The notes beneath the pieces are model-generated. The model was not told the origin of the DNA and made no database searches. It saw nothing but the letters and a program-made list of their open reading frames with translations. Position numbers and translations under genes: made by a program. Positions 11,570-20,330 of a stretch of 64,000 bases of DNA are shown here, one piece after another. The stretch covers positions 25,066,397 to 25,130,396 of the forward strand of contig CM036758.1 of NCBI GenBank assembly GCA_020796225.1. Reading direction: 5' to 3'. Position 1 is the stretch's first letter; each line of letters opens with the position of its first letter. Source of the stretch: Arion vulgaris (Eukaryota; Mollusca; Gastropoda; Stylommatophora; Arionidae).

Positions 11570-12408
11570 TCTATTTTCTCTTTGACATAGAAAATTGATA
11601 TATATTTCTGTCATATATGGTCAATTTTCAAATAATTATATGCATGAAATAGAAAATTGATGAAAAAATGGATCGTGTAAGACAGACATAAGATGCATTT
11701 TAATGTAGAATTCAAATTTTAAATGATTATTCAATTGCAAAATTACGAAAATAATTTATTTAAAAATATTTATTATTAATTTCTTCTTTAAGGAACCACC
11801 GACCCTAATCGCGTGAACACCCCCAAATTCTTCTGAACCCACTATCCCCCTTCCGCATAGAATGCTTCAGCGCCCACTGGGGGACGGTACCGCCCACTTT
11901 GGGAAACACTGATCTAGACTATCACACTCTAATTTTATATAGACTATCATACTCTCTATCCAGATTATCATGCTCTCTATCTACACTATCATGCTCTCTA
12001 CAGACACTATCATGTTCTCTACCGACACTATCATGTTCTCTATCTACACTGCCTCAACCTCCATCCTCATACTGGAAGAGTAGTTGTCCTGTATGATCCA
12101 CTCCGCTCTGCAACATTTATTGTTAAAATGTCAACACTCCGTTTCCATTAGAAACATTGAATTTTTAAACTAATATCAATTTTCGGATCAGTTTTTATAC
12201 CTATGTGTCATATTGGAAATGAAAAGAAATACGATCATATTTTACCTATTTCAGAGTTTCTGGTTTCTACATCAGTATCAACTTTCTCATCATTATGTTT
12301 GCAATGTCCATCTGGGGTGTGGTTCATAAACTTCTACGCTACTACGCCGACATTGATATCTACCAGCTTGTATGTAACCACATTCCAATTCTAAAAGTTG
12401 ACCTCTGA
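7281..12408 (+). CDS. MGST2-like: MGST2/LTC4S-like MAPEG glutathione transferase (spliced gene)
   Basis: Five exons, 7281-7353, 9026-9128, 9378-9448, 10864-10945 and 12255-12408, join in phase to about 160 residues with four hydrophobic segments. Family members are ER or nuclear-membrane trimers that conjugate glutathione, including to leukotriene A4, or reduce lipid hydroperoxides. Residues matching human LTC4S Arg51, Asn55, Glu58 and Tyr59 lie in FRAHQNTLEYY. Those matching Tyr93 and Tyr97 lie in REMYFWGY, and Arg104 in EADRR. This favours an enzyme over FLAP, which lacks catalysis. TTGPSEF before the second helix is also typical of the MGST2/LTC4S/FLAP branch. The start ATG gives MTGNN, like human MAGNS. 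The C-terminus is uncertain: the last exon may read through to the stop at 12406-12408, or splice at 12370 to an exon starting at 12468. Assignment to MGST2 rather than LTC4S is by similarity only. No TATA box or poly(A) signal was identified. Confidence 0.9.
7780..8330 (-). mobile_element. Penelope-like element terminal segment (degenerate)
   Basis: At 7921-7950 the minus strand contains CTTGATAAAGGTCTACGACC followed by GAAACGTTTG. This is the hammerhead-like stem-loop pattern seen in terminal repeats of Penelope-like elements. GGTC pairs with GACC across a three-base loop. Three related motifs lie at 34561-34594, 42670-42700 and 43850-43881. No GIY-YIG or reverse transcriptase frame is recognisable here. 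The outer limits are approximate. Confidence 0.5.
8838..8965 (+). mobile_element. LINE RNase H fragment in MAPEG intron 1
   Basis: The + strand has TPGHVGMKGNERQINS, with one shift before ADKFVETA, matching the LINE RNase H motif PGHxGxxGNExAD. Only about 120 bp are recognisable. Confidence 0.55.
9026..9128 (+). CDS. MGST2-like: MAPEG gene exon 2
   Basis: The acceptor TTTTCTTCCAACTCAG precedes an exon that enters in phase 1 (GGT split codon). It encodes VVKSRHKFRIKVPDTTGPSE and on to FRA, then leaves in phase 2 at the donor GTAAGC. It corresponds to the end of helix 1 and the cytosolic loop holding the first glutathione-binding residues. Confidence 0.9.
9378..9448 (+). CDS. MGST2-like: MAPEG gene exon 3
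   Basis: The acceptor TTCTCCTCAG is chosen over a CAG four bases downstream, because only this site keeps the frame open and restores the family motif RAHQNTLE. The exon encodes helix 2 (LSLACLWISSIFF) and leaves in phase 1 at GTAAGA. Confidence 0.9.
10060..10365. repeat. Minisatellite, about 62-66-bp unit, MAPEG intron 3
   Basis: Four to five head-to-tail units of AAACTGAAGGACAAGAGCCT and AAACTCTGTTGGAACATTAC, followed by a TGTACCC(C/T)ATAA segment. More diverged units extend left to about 9840. Confidence 0.9.
10454..10680. mobile_element. TTAA-flanked MITE (piggyBac-like), copy 1
   Basis: The element is bounded by TTAA at both ends with inverted termini CCCTTTAGCTG and CAGCGAAAGGG. It is 227 bp and non-coding, in MAPEG intron 3. 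TTAA duplication is the hallmark of piggyBac-type insertion. Related elements are at 32075-32219 and, degenerate, 41920-41989. Confidence 0.75.
10864..10945 (+). CDS. MGST2-like: MAPEG gene exon 4
   Basis: Using the acceptor TTATTAG (10857-10863) gives VPASVTYMGYLIGREMYFWG, which aligns with vertebrate MGST2 without gaps. A CAG six bases later would delete two residues. It carries the Tyr93 and Tyr97 equivalents and ends after AG of the split codon for the Arg104 equivalent (donor GTAAGC). Confidence 0.9.
11063..11232. repeat. Tandem duplication, 85 bp x 2
   Basis: The 85-bp block starting ATGATTCATACCATTAATG is repeated immediately and without visible difference (11063-11147 and 11148-11232). 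This indicates a recent duplication. More diverged partial units flank it. Confidence 0.9.
11384..11911. mobile_element. Non-autonomous hAT element (MITE), copy 1
   Basis: The 8-bp target duplication ATCTAGAC (11376-11383 and 11912-11919) flanks a 528-bp element. Its inverted termini include GATTCCCAAACGTTTTCGCCC and, at the other end, CCACTTTGGGAAACACTG. It is non-coding with a (TA)n run at about 11512-11567. A second copy lies inverted at 24708-25157. It sits in MAPEG intron 4. Confidence 0.85.
11925..12052. repeat. Short minisatellite, about 21-24-bp unit
   Basis: Five or six imperfect units of ACTATCATG(C/T)TCTCTA with short linkers, just upstream of the last MAPEG exon. Confidence 0.8.
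12255..12408 (+). CDS. MGST2-like: MAPEG gene terminal exon (C-terminus ambiguous)
   Basis: After the acceptor CCTATTTCAG the exon completes Arg and encodes helix 4 (VSGFYISINFLIIMFAMSIW). It continues through ADIDIYQL to a stop at 12406-12408. A good donor, GTATGT, sits at 12370, and a strong acceptor (CCTTCTGCAG) ends at 12467. That alternative adds 11 residues with a stop at 12501-12503, inside a minisatellite. Vertebrate MGST2 encodes this region in one last exon, which favours read-through. Confidence 0.8.
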
Positions 12409-12477
12409 CCACATGGATACTTGCCTTGATGAAGAACTGACTGTAAATACTTTTATTCCTTCTGCAGATCTGCTTAA

Positions 12478-12825
12478 ATGTTAGGTTTATTATATGTTTG
12501 TAAGTATACTAAGTTTATATGTGTGTATATTAGGTTTATATGTGTGTATATTAGGTTTATATGTGTGTATATTAGGTTTATATGTGTGTATATTAGGTTT
12601 ATATGTCTGTATATTAGGTTTATATGTGTGTATATTAGGTTTATATGTCTGTATATTAGGTTTATATGTCTGTAAGAATGTTAGGTTTATATGTTTGTAA
12701 GTATACTAAGTTTATATGTGTGTATATTAGGTTTATATGTCTGTATATTAGGTTTGTATGTCTGTAAGAATGTTAGGTTTATATGTATATAAAAATGTTA
12801 GGTTTGTGGTATGTCAGTATGCGTG
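12478..12825. repeat. Minisatellite, about 20-bp TTAGGT-containing unit
   Basis: About fifteen units of TTAGGTTTATATGTGTGTATA with variants (TCTGTA, AAGAATG). The array resumes at 13222-13290 after an inserted LINE fragment. It begins exactly where the alternative last exon of the MAPEG gene would end. TTAGGT is not the animal telomere repeat. Confidence 0.92.
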
Positions 12826-13221
12826 TGGAATGGGTGGACAGCATTCGGAGATCACATCTCAAGAAAATGATTTGGCTGGACATGCTGGAGTGCAGGGTAA
12901 TGAGCGTGCTGACTTTCTTGCAAACAATGCCCAGACTCAAGGGGCAGAAGTATGGACAGCGCCGATATCATCAATGCAGTACGCTCTCAATTATGTGACA
13001 TGGGTAAGTCTCAGACACTAGAATGAGTTTGAGAATTAGGCGTTAAGTTTGGACATGCCAGACAGTGTTGTCTTCATGGTAGAGAGAGAAGATATAGTAA
13101 TCATCTTCTCATGGGTAAGGTGATCAAATGGACTTTGGGATGGTTGCTGCAGCGGAGGACAGAGCACGAATGGGAATGACCAATGTGCCATGACGTCGAT
13201 CGCATAACCTAACATAACATA
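12826..13221 (+). mobile_element. 5'-truncated LINE (RNase H end) inserted in the minisatellite
   Basis: The + strand encodes LAGHAGVQGNERADFLANNA, the RNase H core, then decayed sequence reading EDRARMGMTNVP. It ends in a short CATAA-type tail (CCTAACATAACATAACATG). The same minisatellite lies on both sides, so the element landed within the array. Stops and shifts make it non-coding. Confidence 0.78.
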
Positions 13222-13290
13222 ACATGTTAGGTTTGTATGTCTGTAAGAATGTTAGGTTTATATGTATATAAAAATGTTAGGTTTATGTTT
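13222..13290. repeat. Continuation of the TTAGGT minisatellite
   Basis: Three units identical in type to the array at 12478-12825, separated from it by the LINE insertion. Confidence 0.85.
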
Positions 13291-13464
13291 TACATTTTCT
13301 TGAACCTCAGCTGCTCTATTCCCCTTTGCCATCTGCCCTTAAAGGATATATTTAGAGATAAAATTGTCTTTCTTATGACATACATTACAGAGCCAACACA
13401 GCCTGCACTATCAGAGCATGATATAAATAATTATTAATAATAATTCCTCTCGTACAATTATACG

Positions 13465-13640
13465 TTACATAGGGCCTGCAAGTAATTTCTCCATACCGCT
13501 CTATCCTGGGCAACTCACTCAATCTCCTCTATGGAACTGAGACCGATATTTTCTGCCTCTCTCAGCAAAGTTCATTTCAGGGTCTCCTTAGGTCGACCTC
13601 TCTTTCTTGAACCCTTTGCATCCCCACTTCAATGCCTGCT
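13465..13640 (-). mobile_element. LINE ORF2 C-terminal fragment
   Basis: The minus strand reads RKRGRPKETLKWTLLREAEN, followed by VAQDRAVWRNYLQAL. This is the terminal module of a non-LTR ORF2. Confidence 0.7.
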
Positions 13641-13994
13641 TTGATATCAGACCATGATATGCATACTTAAAATGCAGACTCGTGATAGCACAAAGAGATT
13701 TGACACTATTATTTATTTATTGAATTATAAAGATGTAACATAGACATTACTGGAGAGAAATATTGAAATTTTCTATTGTTTAACATATGTTGTCTTGTCT
13801 ATGTCTTGCTAACTTAGGTAAGTAATCTTGCAATTCTATGTTGGAAACCATTCAGTTGATCCTAATGCTGAGTTTTAGATTTTTTTTTAGATGCATGTTT
13901 TTTCAGCCAGAATAAGTTTTATAGTTACTTTGCTAATAGTGTTGTTGATCTTAGTGTTTAGAGGAAAGTTGTTGTAAATTTGTTGCTTATTTTT

Positions 13995-13998
<4 letters not shown>

Positions 13999-14069
<71 letters not shown>
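13999..14069. repeat. (AT)n microsatellite
   Basis: About 70 bp of uninterrupted AT dinucleotides directly in front of a SINE-like sequence. Confidence 0.95.
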
Positions 14070-14076
<7 letters not shown>

Positions 14077-14077
14077 G

Positions 14078-14330
14078 ACTCGGACGTCTGTAGCTTAAGC
14101 GGTAGTGAGCTCGATCACAACCCAAGCATACTTGGCTCAAACTCCGCTACAGGCAATTTGGAAGCATATTCGTTCCTGTATAAAAGAACGGTAAAAGTAG
14201 ACCTCACTGCTCAGAAAGCAATGGCAAACTACTCAACGTATAACTGTTGCCTAGAAAATCGACGACTCATTTACTGTGGTTGATGGCTAAGTCCTGTAAA
14301 GGATTTGCAATGATTTTTATATTTAGATTA
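14078..14330 (+). mobile_element. tRNA-derived SINE-like sequence, second family
   Basis: A tRNA-like head reads GTCTGTAGCTTAAGCGGTAG (A box) and GGCTCAAACTCCGCTACAG (B-box region). It is followed by a body with GGCAAACTACTCAACG and GTTGATGGCTAAGTCC. No poly(A) or clear target duplication is seen. Confidence 0.6.
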
Positions 14331-14394
14331 TACCAATGATTCAACATTGTCCAATGGAGCATAATTTCAGAATAATACCACTGAGTTAGATCAG

Positions 14395-14755
14395 CTGAGC
14401 AAGTGGTCTTTAAGGTAGTAGACAAGCAGTCTGTACGGTAGTCCACAAACTGTCTATAAATTAGTAGACATGTCTAGTGGCCTATAAAGTAGTTGGCAAG
14501 TGGCCTATGAAGTAGTAGACAAGCAGCCTATAAAAGCATCGACAAATGGTCTATAATGGAGTCAGCAAGTGATCCATAACAGAGTCAGCAAGTGGTCCAT
14601 AAGGGAGTCAGCAAGTGGTCCATAGCGGAGTCAGCAAGCGACCATAATGAAGTCCGCAAGTGGTCCATAACAGAGTCAGCAAGTGATCCATAAGGGAGTC
14701 AGCAAGTGGTCCATAATGGAATCAGCAAGCGATCTATAAGGGCGTCAACATAGAT
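14395..14755. repeat. Minisatellite, about 22-23-bp unit
   Basis: About fifteen diverged units of AGTCAGCAAGTGGTCCATAA. The left part (14395-14530) is more decayed and has GTAGTAGACAAG variants. Confidence 0.88.
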
Positions 14756-15864
14756 GAGTGGTAGTCATTTGGATTAACACAAATTCTAATGCTGTTCAAT
14801 TTCTGGTTCCCATTCACCCAATTGAAAACTGGTACTCAAATTGAGTTGGTGGTTGTGGGGGTATTTGAAATCTTCAACAAAGATATTGTATAAATACTGT
14901 ATTACTTTCAACTAAATTAAACTAGCAGCATCTATTGGATGATCTCAGTGCTTAAACATAGATTTCATTCAGTTTTCAATCATATTTATCCAATTAAATG
15001 AATGATATATTATTCATATATAAATATTGTGTGCTGATTATTCAAGTTATATGTGTGTATACCTGTGTGTATGTGTGCGGTTGTTTTGTCTCATTTACGT
15101 AAGCAGAAGGTCTAATTATTTATGTTTGTGCTAACACTGTTTGAATCTGGACCAACTTTTCCAGGAGCCCTATATTCCTATTTACAATCTACTTATTTAC
15201 CATATTCATGGCCATGGTGCTTCATCAGGGGTCTCTTTATTCACTAGTTTTACAACATGAAGTAATCAACACTTTTTCTTCGAATGCTCCATATCAACCA
15301 CTCTATTAACCACTCTTTGTGATTTGTATGTGATCTGAGCCTAAGAGTGATTGTATGTTTGTGCCAGTTATGTACCTACAAGTAAGCCAGCACATCCAAT
15401 TTTTGCAACGCTTTTTATTTACTAGGTTAGCTTCCCTAGGTCCTACATCAGTCGCATCTTACGACATATCTTGTAGGTCACAGTTGTACTATTCTTTGCT
15501 TCCCTTGCGGGCACCAGCACCACATGGGTGAGAAATCAACACTTCAACCTAAATGATTGCATCATGTGAAGGAAACATTTTCAAATGGTGCCATTCTATT
15601 TTCCTTACTTTTTTATCTTGTATCCTTTGCTTGATCAAGATCTTTTGATCGATTTAGTTTGTTGACTGTGTAAAAACTACCTAAATTTTGTACTATGATA
15701 TTTCACATTTGAACAAGCATACTTTCTGTGAGTGTACAGGGACATGTTCTTGACTGTGCAACTTTATTCCATCTGTATGTTGTAGGAATTAATAAACACA
15801 TGTTCAATTGTGACCTCTGTTCTCTGACTTATTATTAAAATATTATCATCGCAGTCATGTGTCT

Positions 15865-16770
15865 GTCTGCTCATTGTGTGTCTATGTGTGTTCATTGTGT
15901 GTCTGTTGATGTGTGAGCATTGTGTGATTGTTGATGTGTGCTCAATTTGTGTCTCTTGATGTGAGCATTGTGTGATTGTTGATGTGTGCTCAAGGTGTGT
16001 CTGTTGATGTGTGTTCATTGTGTGTTTGTTGGTGTGTGCTCATTGTGTGTCTGTTGTATGCTCATTGTGTGTCTGTTGATGTGTGCTCATTGTGTGTCTG
16101 TTGTATGCTCATTGTGTGTCTGTTGATGTGTGCTCATTGTGTGTCTGTTGATGTGTGCTCATTGTGTGTCTGTTGATGTGTGCTCAAGGTGTGTCTGTTG
16201 ATGTGTGTTCATTGTGTGTTTGTTGGTGTGTGCTCATTGTGTGTCTGTTGTATGCTCATTGTGTGTCTGTTGATGTGTGCTCATTGTGTATCTGTTGTAT
16301 GCTCATTGTGTGTCTGTTGTATGCTCATTGTGTGTCTGTTGATGTGTGCTCATTGTGTGTCTGTTGATGTGTGCTCATTGTGTGTCTGTTGTGTGCTCAT
16401 TGTGTGTCTGTTGATGTGTGCTCATTGTGTGTCTGTTGATGTGTGCTCATTGTGTGTCTGTTGATGTGTGCTCATTGTGTGTCTGTTGATGTGTGTTCAT
16501 TGTGTGTCTGTTGTATGCTCATTGTGTGTTTGTTGGTGTGTGCTCATTGTGTGTCTGTTGTATGCTCATTGTGTGTCTGTTGATGTGTGCTCATTGTGTG
16601 TCTGTTGTATGCTCATTGTGTGTCTGTTGATGTGTGCTCATTGTGTGTCTGTTGATGTGTGCTCATTGTGTGTCTGTTGATGTGTGCTCATTGTGTGTCT
16701 GTTGATGTGTGCTCATTGTGTGTCTGTTGATGTGTGCTCATTGTGTGTCTGTTGATGTGTGCTCATTGTG
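15865..16770. repeat. Minisatellite, mixed 25-bp and 22-bp units
   Basis: About 38 units of TGTGCTCATTGTGTGTCTGT, followed by either TGATG (25 bp) or TGTA (22 bp). The two lengths alternate irregularly. Long open frames rich in Cys and Val are a by-product of the composition and change frame from unit to unit. Confidence 0.95.
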
Positions 16771-16815
16771 ATTGCTTGTGTGATATGTATTGTTGTTGTT
16801 TATATCCAAGATTTG

Positions 16816-17017
16816 CCCGTCTGCCCAGCGTGTTCGTAACGCTTGGACTACGGGTGACTATCCCTCTGTGTGTGCGGGTTCAATTCCGCGGGATGGCAGA
16901 AAAGCCACAGATTCCCCAGATTTACGGTGTTCGTGGCACCGAACCGAAGGGTTCGATGTCCATGGCACCGAGCCGAAGAGCTGAAAAGCTCAAGTGCTTC
17001 TGGAGCGGAAAAAAAAA
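16816..17017 (+). mobile_element. tRNA-derived SINE, family S1, copy 2
   Basis: Same architecture as the copy at 4947: head with TGCCCAGCGTG, B box GGTTCAATTCC, two CACCGA(A/G)CCGAAG motifs, tail GCTCAAGTGCTTCTGGAGCG and poly(A). It is flanked by a 14-bp target duplication, ATATCCAAGATTTG (16802-16815 and 17018-17031). It forms an inverted pair with copy 3, about 570 bp away. Confidence 0.92.
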
Positions 17018-17249
17018 ATATCCAAGATTTGACCAATTATTTTATACTCTGTAGTTTTGTTTCTTTTCTTTTTGCGATCCTGAAGGAAATATGAGCTTTT
17101 ATTCTCCCTTCTTCTTGGATCTTGAGGGTACTAAAGAACTTTTTGTTTAAAAGAGGCTCAACAGAAGCAGAAGATTTTCTCTGTTGGCTGATTGTTCAGT
17201 ACCATGAAGTAGAACCACATACTAAGTCGGATCGTAATATCAATTACCA

Positions 17250-17472
17250 TTATACACACATATCTGTACATGATCATGTCTATACATCTTAAGACTAGTT
17301 AATTTGAAAACAATAACAACAGTGATGTAAATTGATTTGTCAATACTGGAAAACAAATAACACACACATATCTGTACATAATCATGTCTATACATCTTAA
17401 GACTAGTTAATTTGAAACCAATAACAACAGTGATGTAAATTGATTTGTTAATACTGGAAAACAAATAATACA
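17250..17472. repeat. Tandem duplication, about 108 bp x 2
   Basis: Two adjacent near-identical units contain CACACATATCTGTACAT and CTTAAGACTAGTTAATTTG. They lie between two inverted SINE copies. Confidence 0.85.
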
Positions 17473-17588
17473 CAGGGAGAGAGAGAGAGGGGTTGAGAGG
17501 AAGGAAACCACTTTACACATTTGTTACATGGTCTTAGCGACATGTGCACCACTGCTTACCATCCATAGAGTTGATCCATATTCATAGA

Positions 17589-17793
17589 TTTTTTTTTTTC
17601 GATCCAGAAGCACTTGAGCTTTTCAGCTCTTCGCTCGGTGCCATGGACATTGTAACCCTTCGGTTCGGTGCCACGAACACCGTAAATCTGGGGAATCTGT
17701 GGCTTTTTCTGCCATCCGCGAATTGAACCCGCACACACAGAGGATAGTCACCGTAATCCAGCGCGCTCACGAACACGCTGGGCAGAGCAGGCG
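17589..17793 (-). mobile_element. tRNA-derived SINE, family S1, copy 3
   Basis: Reverse complement of the S1 family. Poly(T) at 17589-17599 is followed by CGATCCAGAAGCACTTGAGC, and the head ends at CGCTGGGCAGAGCAGG. The body matches copy 2 closely. No clear target duplication could be assigned. Confidence 0.88.
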
Positions 17794-17829
17794 GACTATT
17801 TCGATTCCTGTGAATTGATTTGCATTGCC

Positions 17830-18905
17830 CTAGTATTGTAGACTATCCATCCCAGTAAAGTAGCTTGCGTTGTAGATGTATGTACAGATTCCGTTCCTGT
17901 ATAGTGGCTTATGTTGCACACCTTTCATCCCTATAAAGCTGCTTGTGTTGTCCTGGTATTGAGCATTGCCCGTCCCTGTAAAGCGACTTATGGTGTATAC
18001 CACTGTGTCCCTACAAAGTGACTTGTGTTGTCTTAATGTTGTGCACCTTTGGTGCCTATAAAGTGACTTGTCTTGTCCTACTGTTGTACACTTTCCATCC
18101 CTTCTAAGTGATTTGTATTGTTCTAATGTACATTTTCCATCCTTACAAAGTGACTTGTATTGTTCTAATATTATACACTTTCCATCTCTTCTAAGTGATT
18201 TGTATTGTTCTAATGTACATTTTCCATCCCTTCTAAGTAACTTGTATTGTTTTAAAGTTGTACATTTTCCATCCCTTCTAAGTGACTTGTATTGTTCTAA
18301 AGTTGTACATTTTCCATCCCTTCTAAGTGATTTGTATTGTTCTGATGTTGTACATTTTCCATCCCTTCTAAGTAACTTGTATTGTTCTAATGTTGTACAT
18401 TTTCCATCCCTTCTAAGTGACTTGTATTGTTCTAAAGTTGTACATTTTCCATCCCTTCTAAGTGATTTGTATTGTTCTAAAGTTGTACATTTTCCATCCC
18501 TTCTAAGTAACTTGTATTGTTCTAATGTCATACATTTTCCATCTCTTCTAAGCGACTTGTATTGTTCTAATGTTGTACATTTTCCATCCCTTCTAAGTGA
18601 CTTGTATTGTTCTAATGTTGTACATTTTCCATCCCTTCTAAGTAACTTGTATTGTTCTAATGTCATACATTTTCAATCCCTTCTAAGTAACTTGTATTGT
18701 TCTAATGTCATACATTTTCCATCCATTCTAAGTAACTTGTATTGTTCTAATGTCATACATTTTCCATCCATTCTAAGTGACTTGTATTGTTCTAATGTTG
18801 TACATTTTCCATCCCAGCTAAGTGACTTGTATTATTCTGGTGTTGTGCAACTTCCGTGTCTGAAAAGTCGTTCATGTTGCTCTAGTGTTGTGCATCTTCT
18901 GCCCG
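17830..18905. repeat. Minisatellite, 45-bp unit, open on both strands
   Basis: About 17 well-conserved units (18080-18830) of TGTACATTTTCCATCCCTTC and TAAGTGACTTGTATTGTTCT, with decayed units on either side. Because 45 is a multiple of 3 and the unit has no stop in one frame of each strand, both strands show a frame of about 280 codons. The minus strand gives a 15-residue period containing LEQYKSLRRDGKC. Repeat structure explains both frames. No domain, splice site or start context supports a gene. Confidence 0.93.
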
Positions 18906-19064
18906 CATAACTCGGATTATTATAGTCCTGATATTGTGCACCACCAGTGCTTGTCATGTCATGGGTTTGGATCCGGACCACGTCGTTCGGTTCCCAATTA
19001 TATTTCTATCCGAAGATCATTAGGATTGTTACCAGAGGTACAGGGTTTGTGCTCTGTGCAATAC

Positions 19065-19145
19065 TTTTGACAGGTTATGTGCCATTTCTGTAGACAGAGA
19101 CCGAGCCATATGGGAAAACCTGGTGCAATGAAGTCAAACATCGCC
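19065..19145. repeat. Dispersed repeat, copy 1
   Basis: GTGCCATTTCTGTAGACAGAG, followed by CCGAGCCATATG and AAAACCTGGTGCAATGAAGTC, recurs at 41835-41905 with small differences. It is a shared interspersed repeat of unknown class. Confidence 0.65.
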
Positions 19146-19393
19146 TTTAATTTGTTTGTTTGTTGTGTGGGGAATTTAAACACAAACTTTCATCATAATA
19201 ACGAGTCTCTTTGTGGCTATATCAGAGTGTGTAGGCCAACAAATAAAATAAAAAATAATTAACTCCTTGTGGAGAATCCATAAATTATTTACATTATTTT
19301 TCGTCTTTAAAACCATTACCCTTTGATTTTAAACTTTACCAGCGTGAGTTCCCTAAGTACGTCCGTACATAACATGTCTCATTATTTCCTATT

Positions 19394-19565
19394 CCAATAG
19401 AGGAACAGTGGGACGGAATAGTATAGTGCGTTAGCGTTCATCTATCGACTCTGACTCAAGAATGTTGGAGATTCAATCCCACACTCGATGTTTCTCACAT
19501 GAGGAAAGGAACCGACCATCTTACCACCTGCACACTAGGAGCTAGAAATATAAAATGACAGGCAC
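19394..19565 (+). mobile_element. Possible tRNA-derived SINE
   Basis: GGAATAGTATAGTGCGTTAG resembles a tRNA A-box region and GGAGATTCAATCCCACAC a B box about 50 bp later. The downstream body is not recognised and no poly(A) or target duplication is seen. Confidence 0.4.
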
Positions 19566-19629
19566 TTCATACTCTAATGTCTGAAAAGGCTACTGCAAAT
19601 TTAGAATAGGGAACACTTGTTTTTACAGA

Positions 19630-20330
19630 TTCTCTAGCATTCCACACTCAATAGTCTATACTTGAGTAATGCAAGCCCATGGAAAGTTTCTCTAGTGTTC
19701 CACACTCAATAGTCTATACTTGAGTCATGCAAGCCCACAGACATTTTTTCTAGCTTTCCACACTCAATAGTCTATACTTGAATCATGCTAGCACATGGAA
19801 AGTTTCTCTAGCGTTCCACTTTCAATAGTCTATACTTGAGTCATGCAAACCCATGGAAAGTTTCTCTAGCTTTCCACACTCAATAGTCTATACTTGAGTC
19901 ATGCAAGCTCATGGAAAGTTTCTCTAGCGTTCCACTTTCAATAGTCTATACTTGAGTCATGCAAACCCATGGAAAGTTTCTCTAGCTTTCCACTTTCAAT
20001 AGTCTATACTTGAGTCATGCAAACCCATGGAAAGTTTCTCTAGCTTTCCACACTCAATAGTCTATACTTGAATCATGCAAGCCCATGGAAAGTTTCTCTA
20101 GCGTTCCACTTTCAATAGTCTATACTTGAGTCATGCAAACCCATGGAAAGTTTCTATAGCGTTCCACTTTCAATAGTCTATACTTGAGTCATGCAAACCC
20201 ATGGAAAGTTTCTCTAGCTTTCCACACTCAATAGTCTATACTTGAGTCATGCAAGCCCATGGAAAGTTTCTCTAGCTTTCCACACTCAATAGTCTATACT
20301 TGAATCATGCAAGCCCATGGAAAGGGTCAT
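19630..20330 (+). repeat. 58-bp minisatellite, left arm (forward)
   Basis: Twelve head-to-tail 58-bp units of TTTCTCTAGCTTTCCACACT, CAATAGTCTATACTTGAGTC and ATGCAAGCCCATGGAAAG. Alternating subtypes (GCGTTCCACTTTC against GCTTTCCACACTC) suggest a two-unit higher-order pattern. Most units contain TGAGTCA. The same unit occurs inverted at 22337-23641. Confidence 0.95.

Noticed and set aside
11378..11614. Ile/Tyr repeat frames around (TA)n
   Set aside because: They are translation of a dinucleotide repeat inside a hAT MITE.
12383..12408. A fixed claim for the MAPEG C-terminus
   Set aside because: Both the read-through and the spliced end are plausible, so neither was asserted as certain.
12478..13290. 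Interstitial telomere repeat
   Set aside because: TTAGGT is embedded in a 20-bp unit and is not a (TTAGGG)n run.
15976..16680. Cys-rich open frames in the 25/22-bp array
   Set aside because: They are by-products of a TGTG-rich tandem repeat, and several overlapping frames are equally open.
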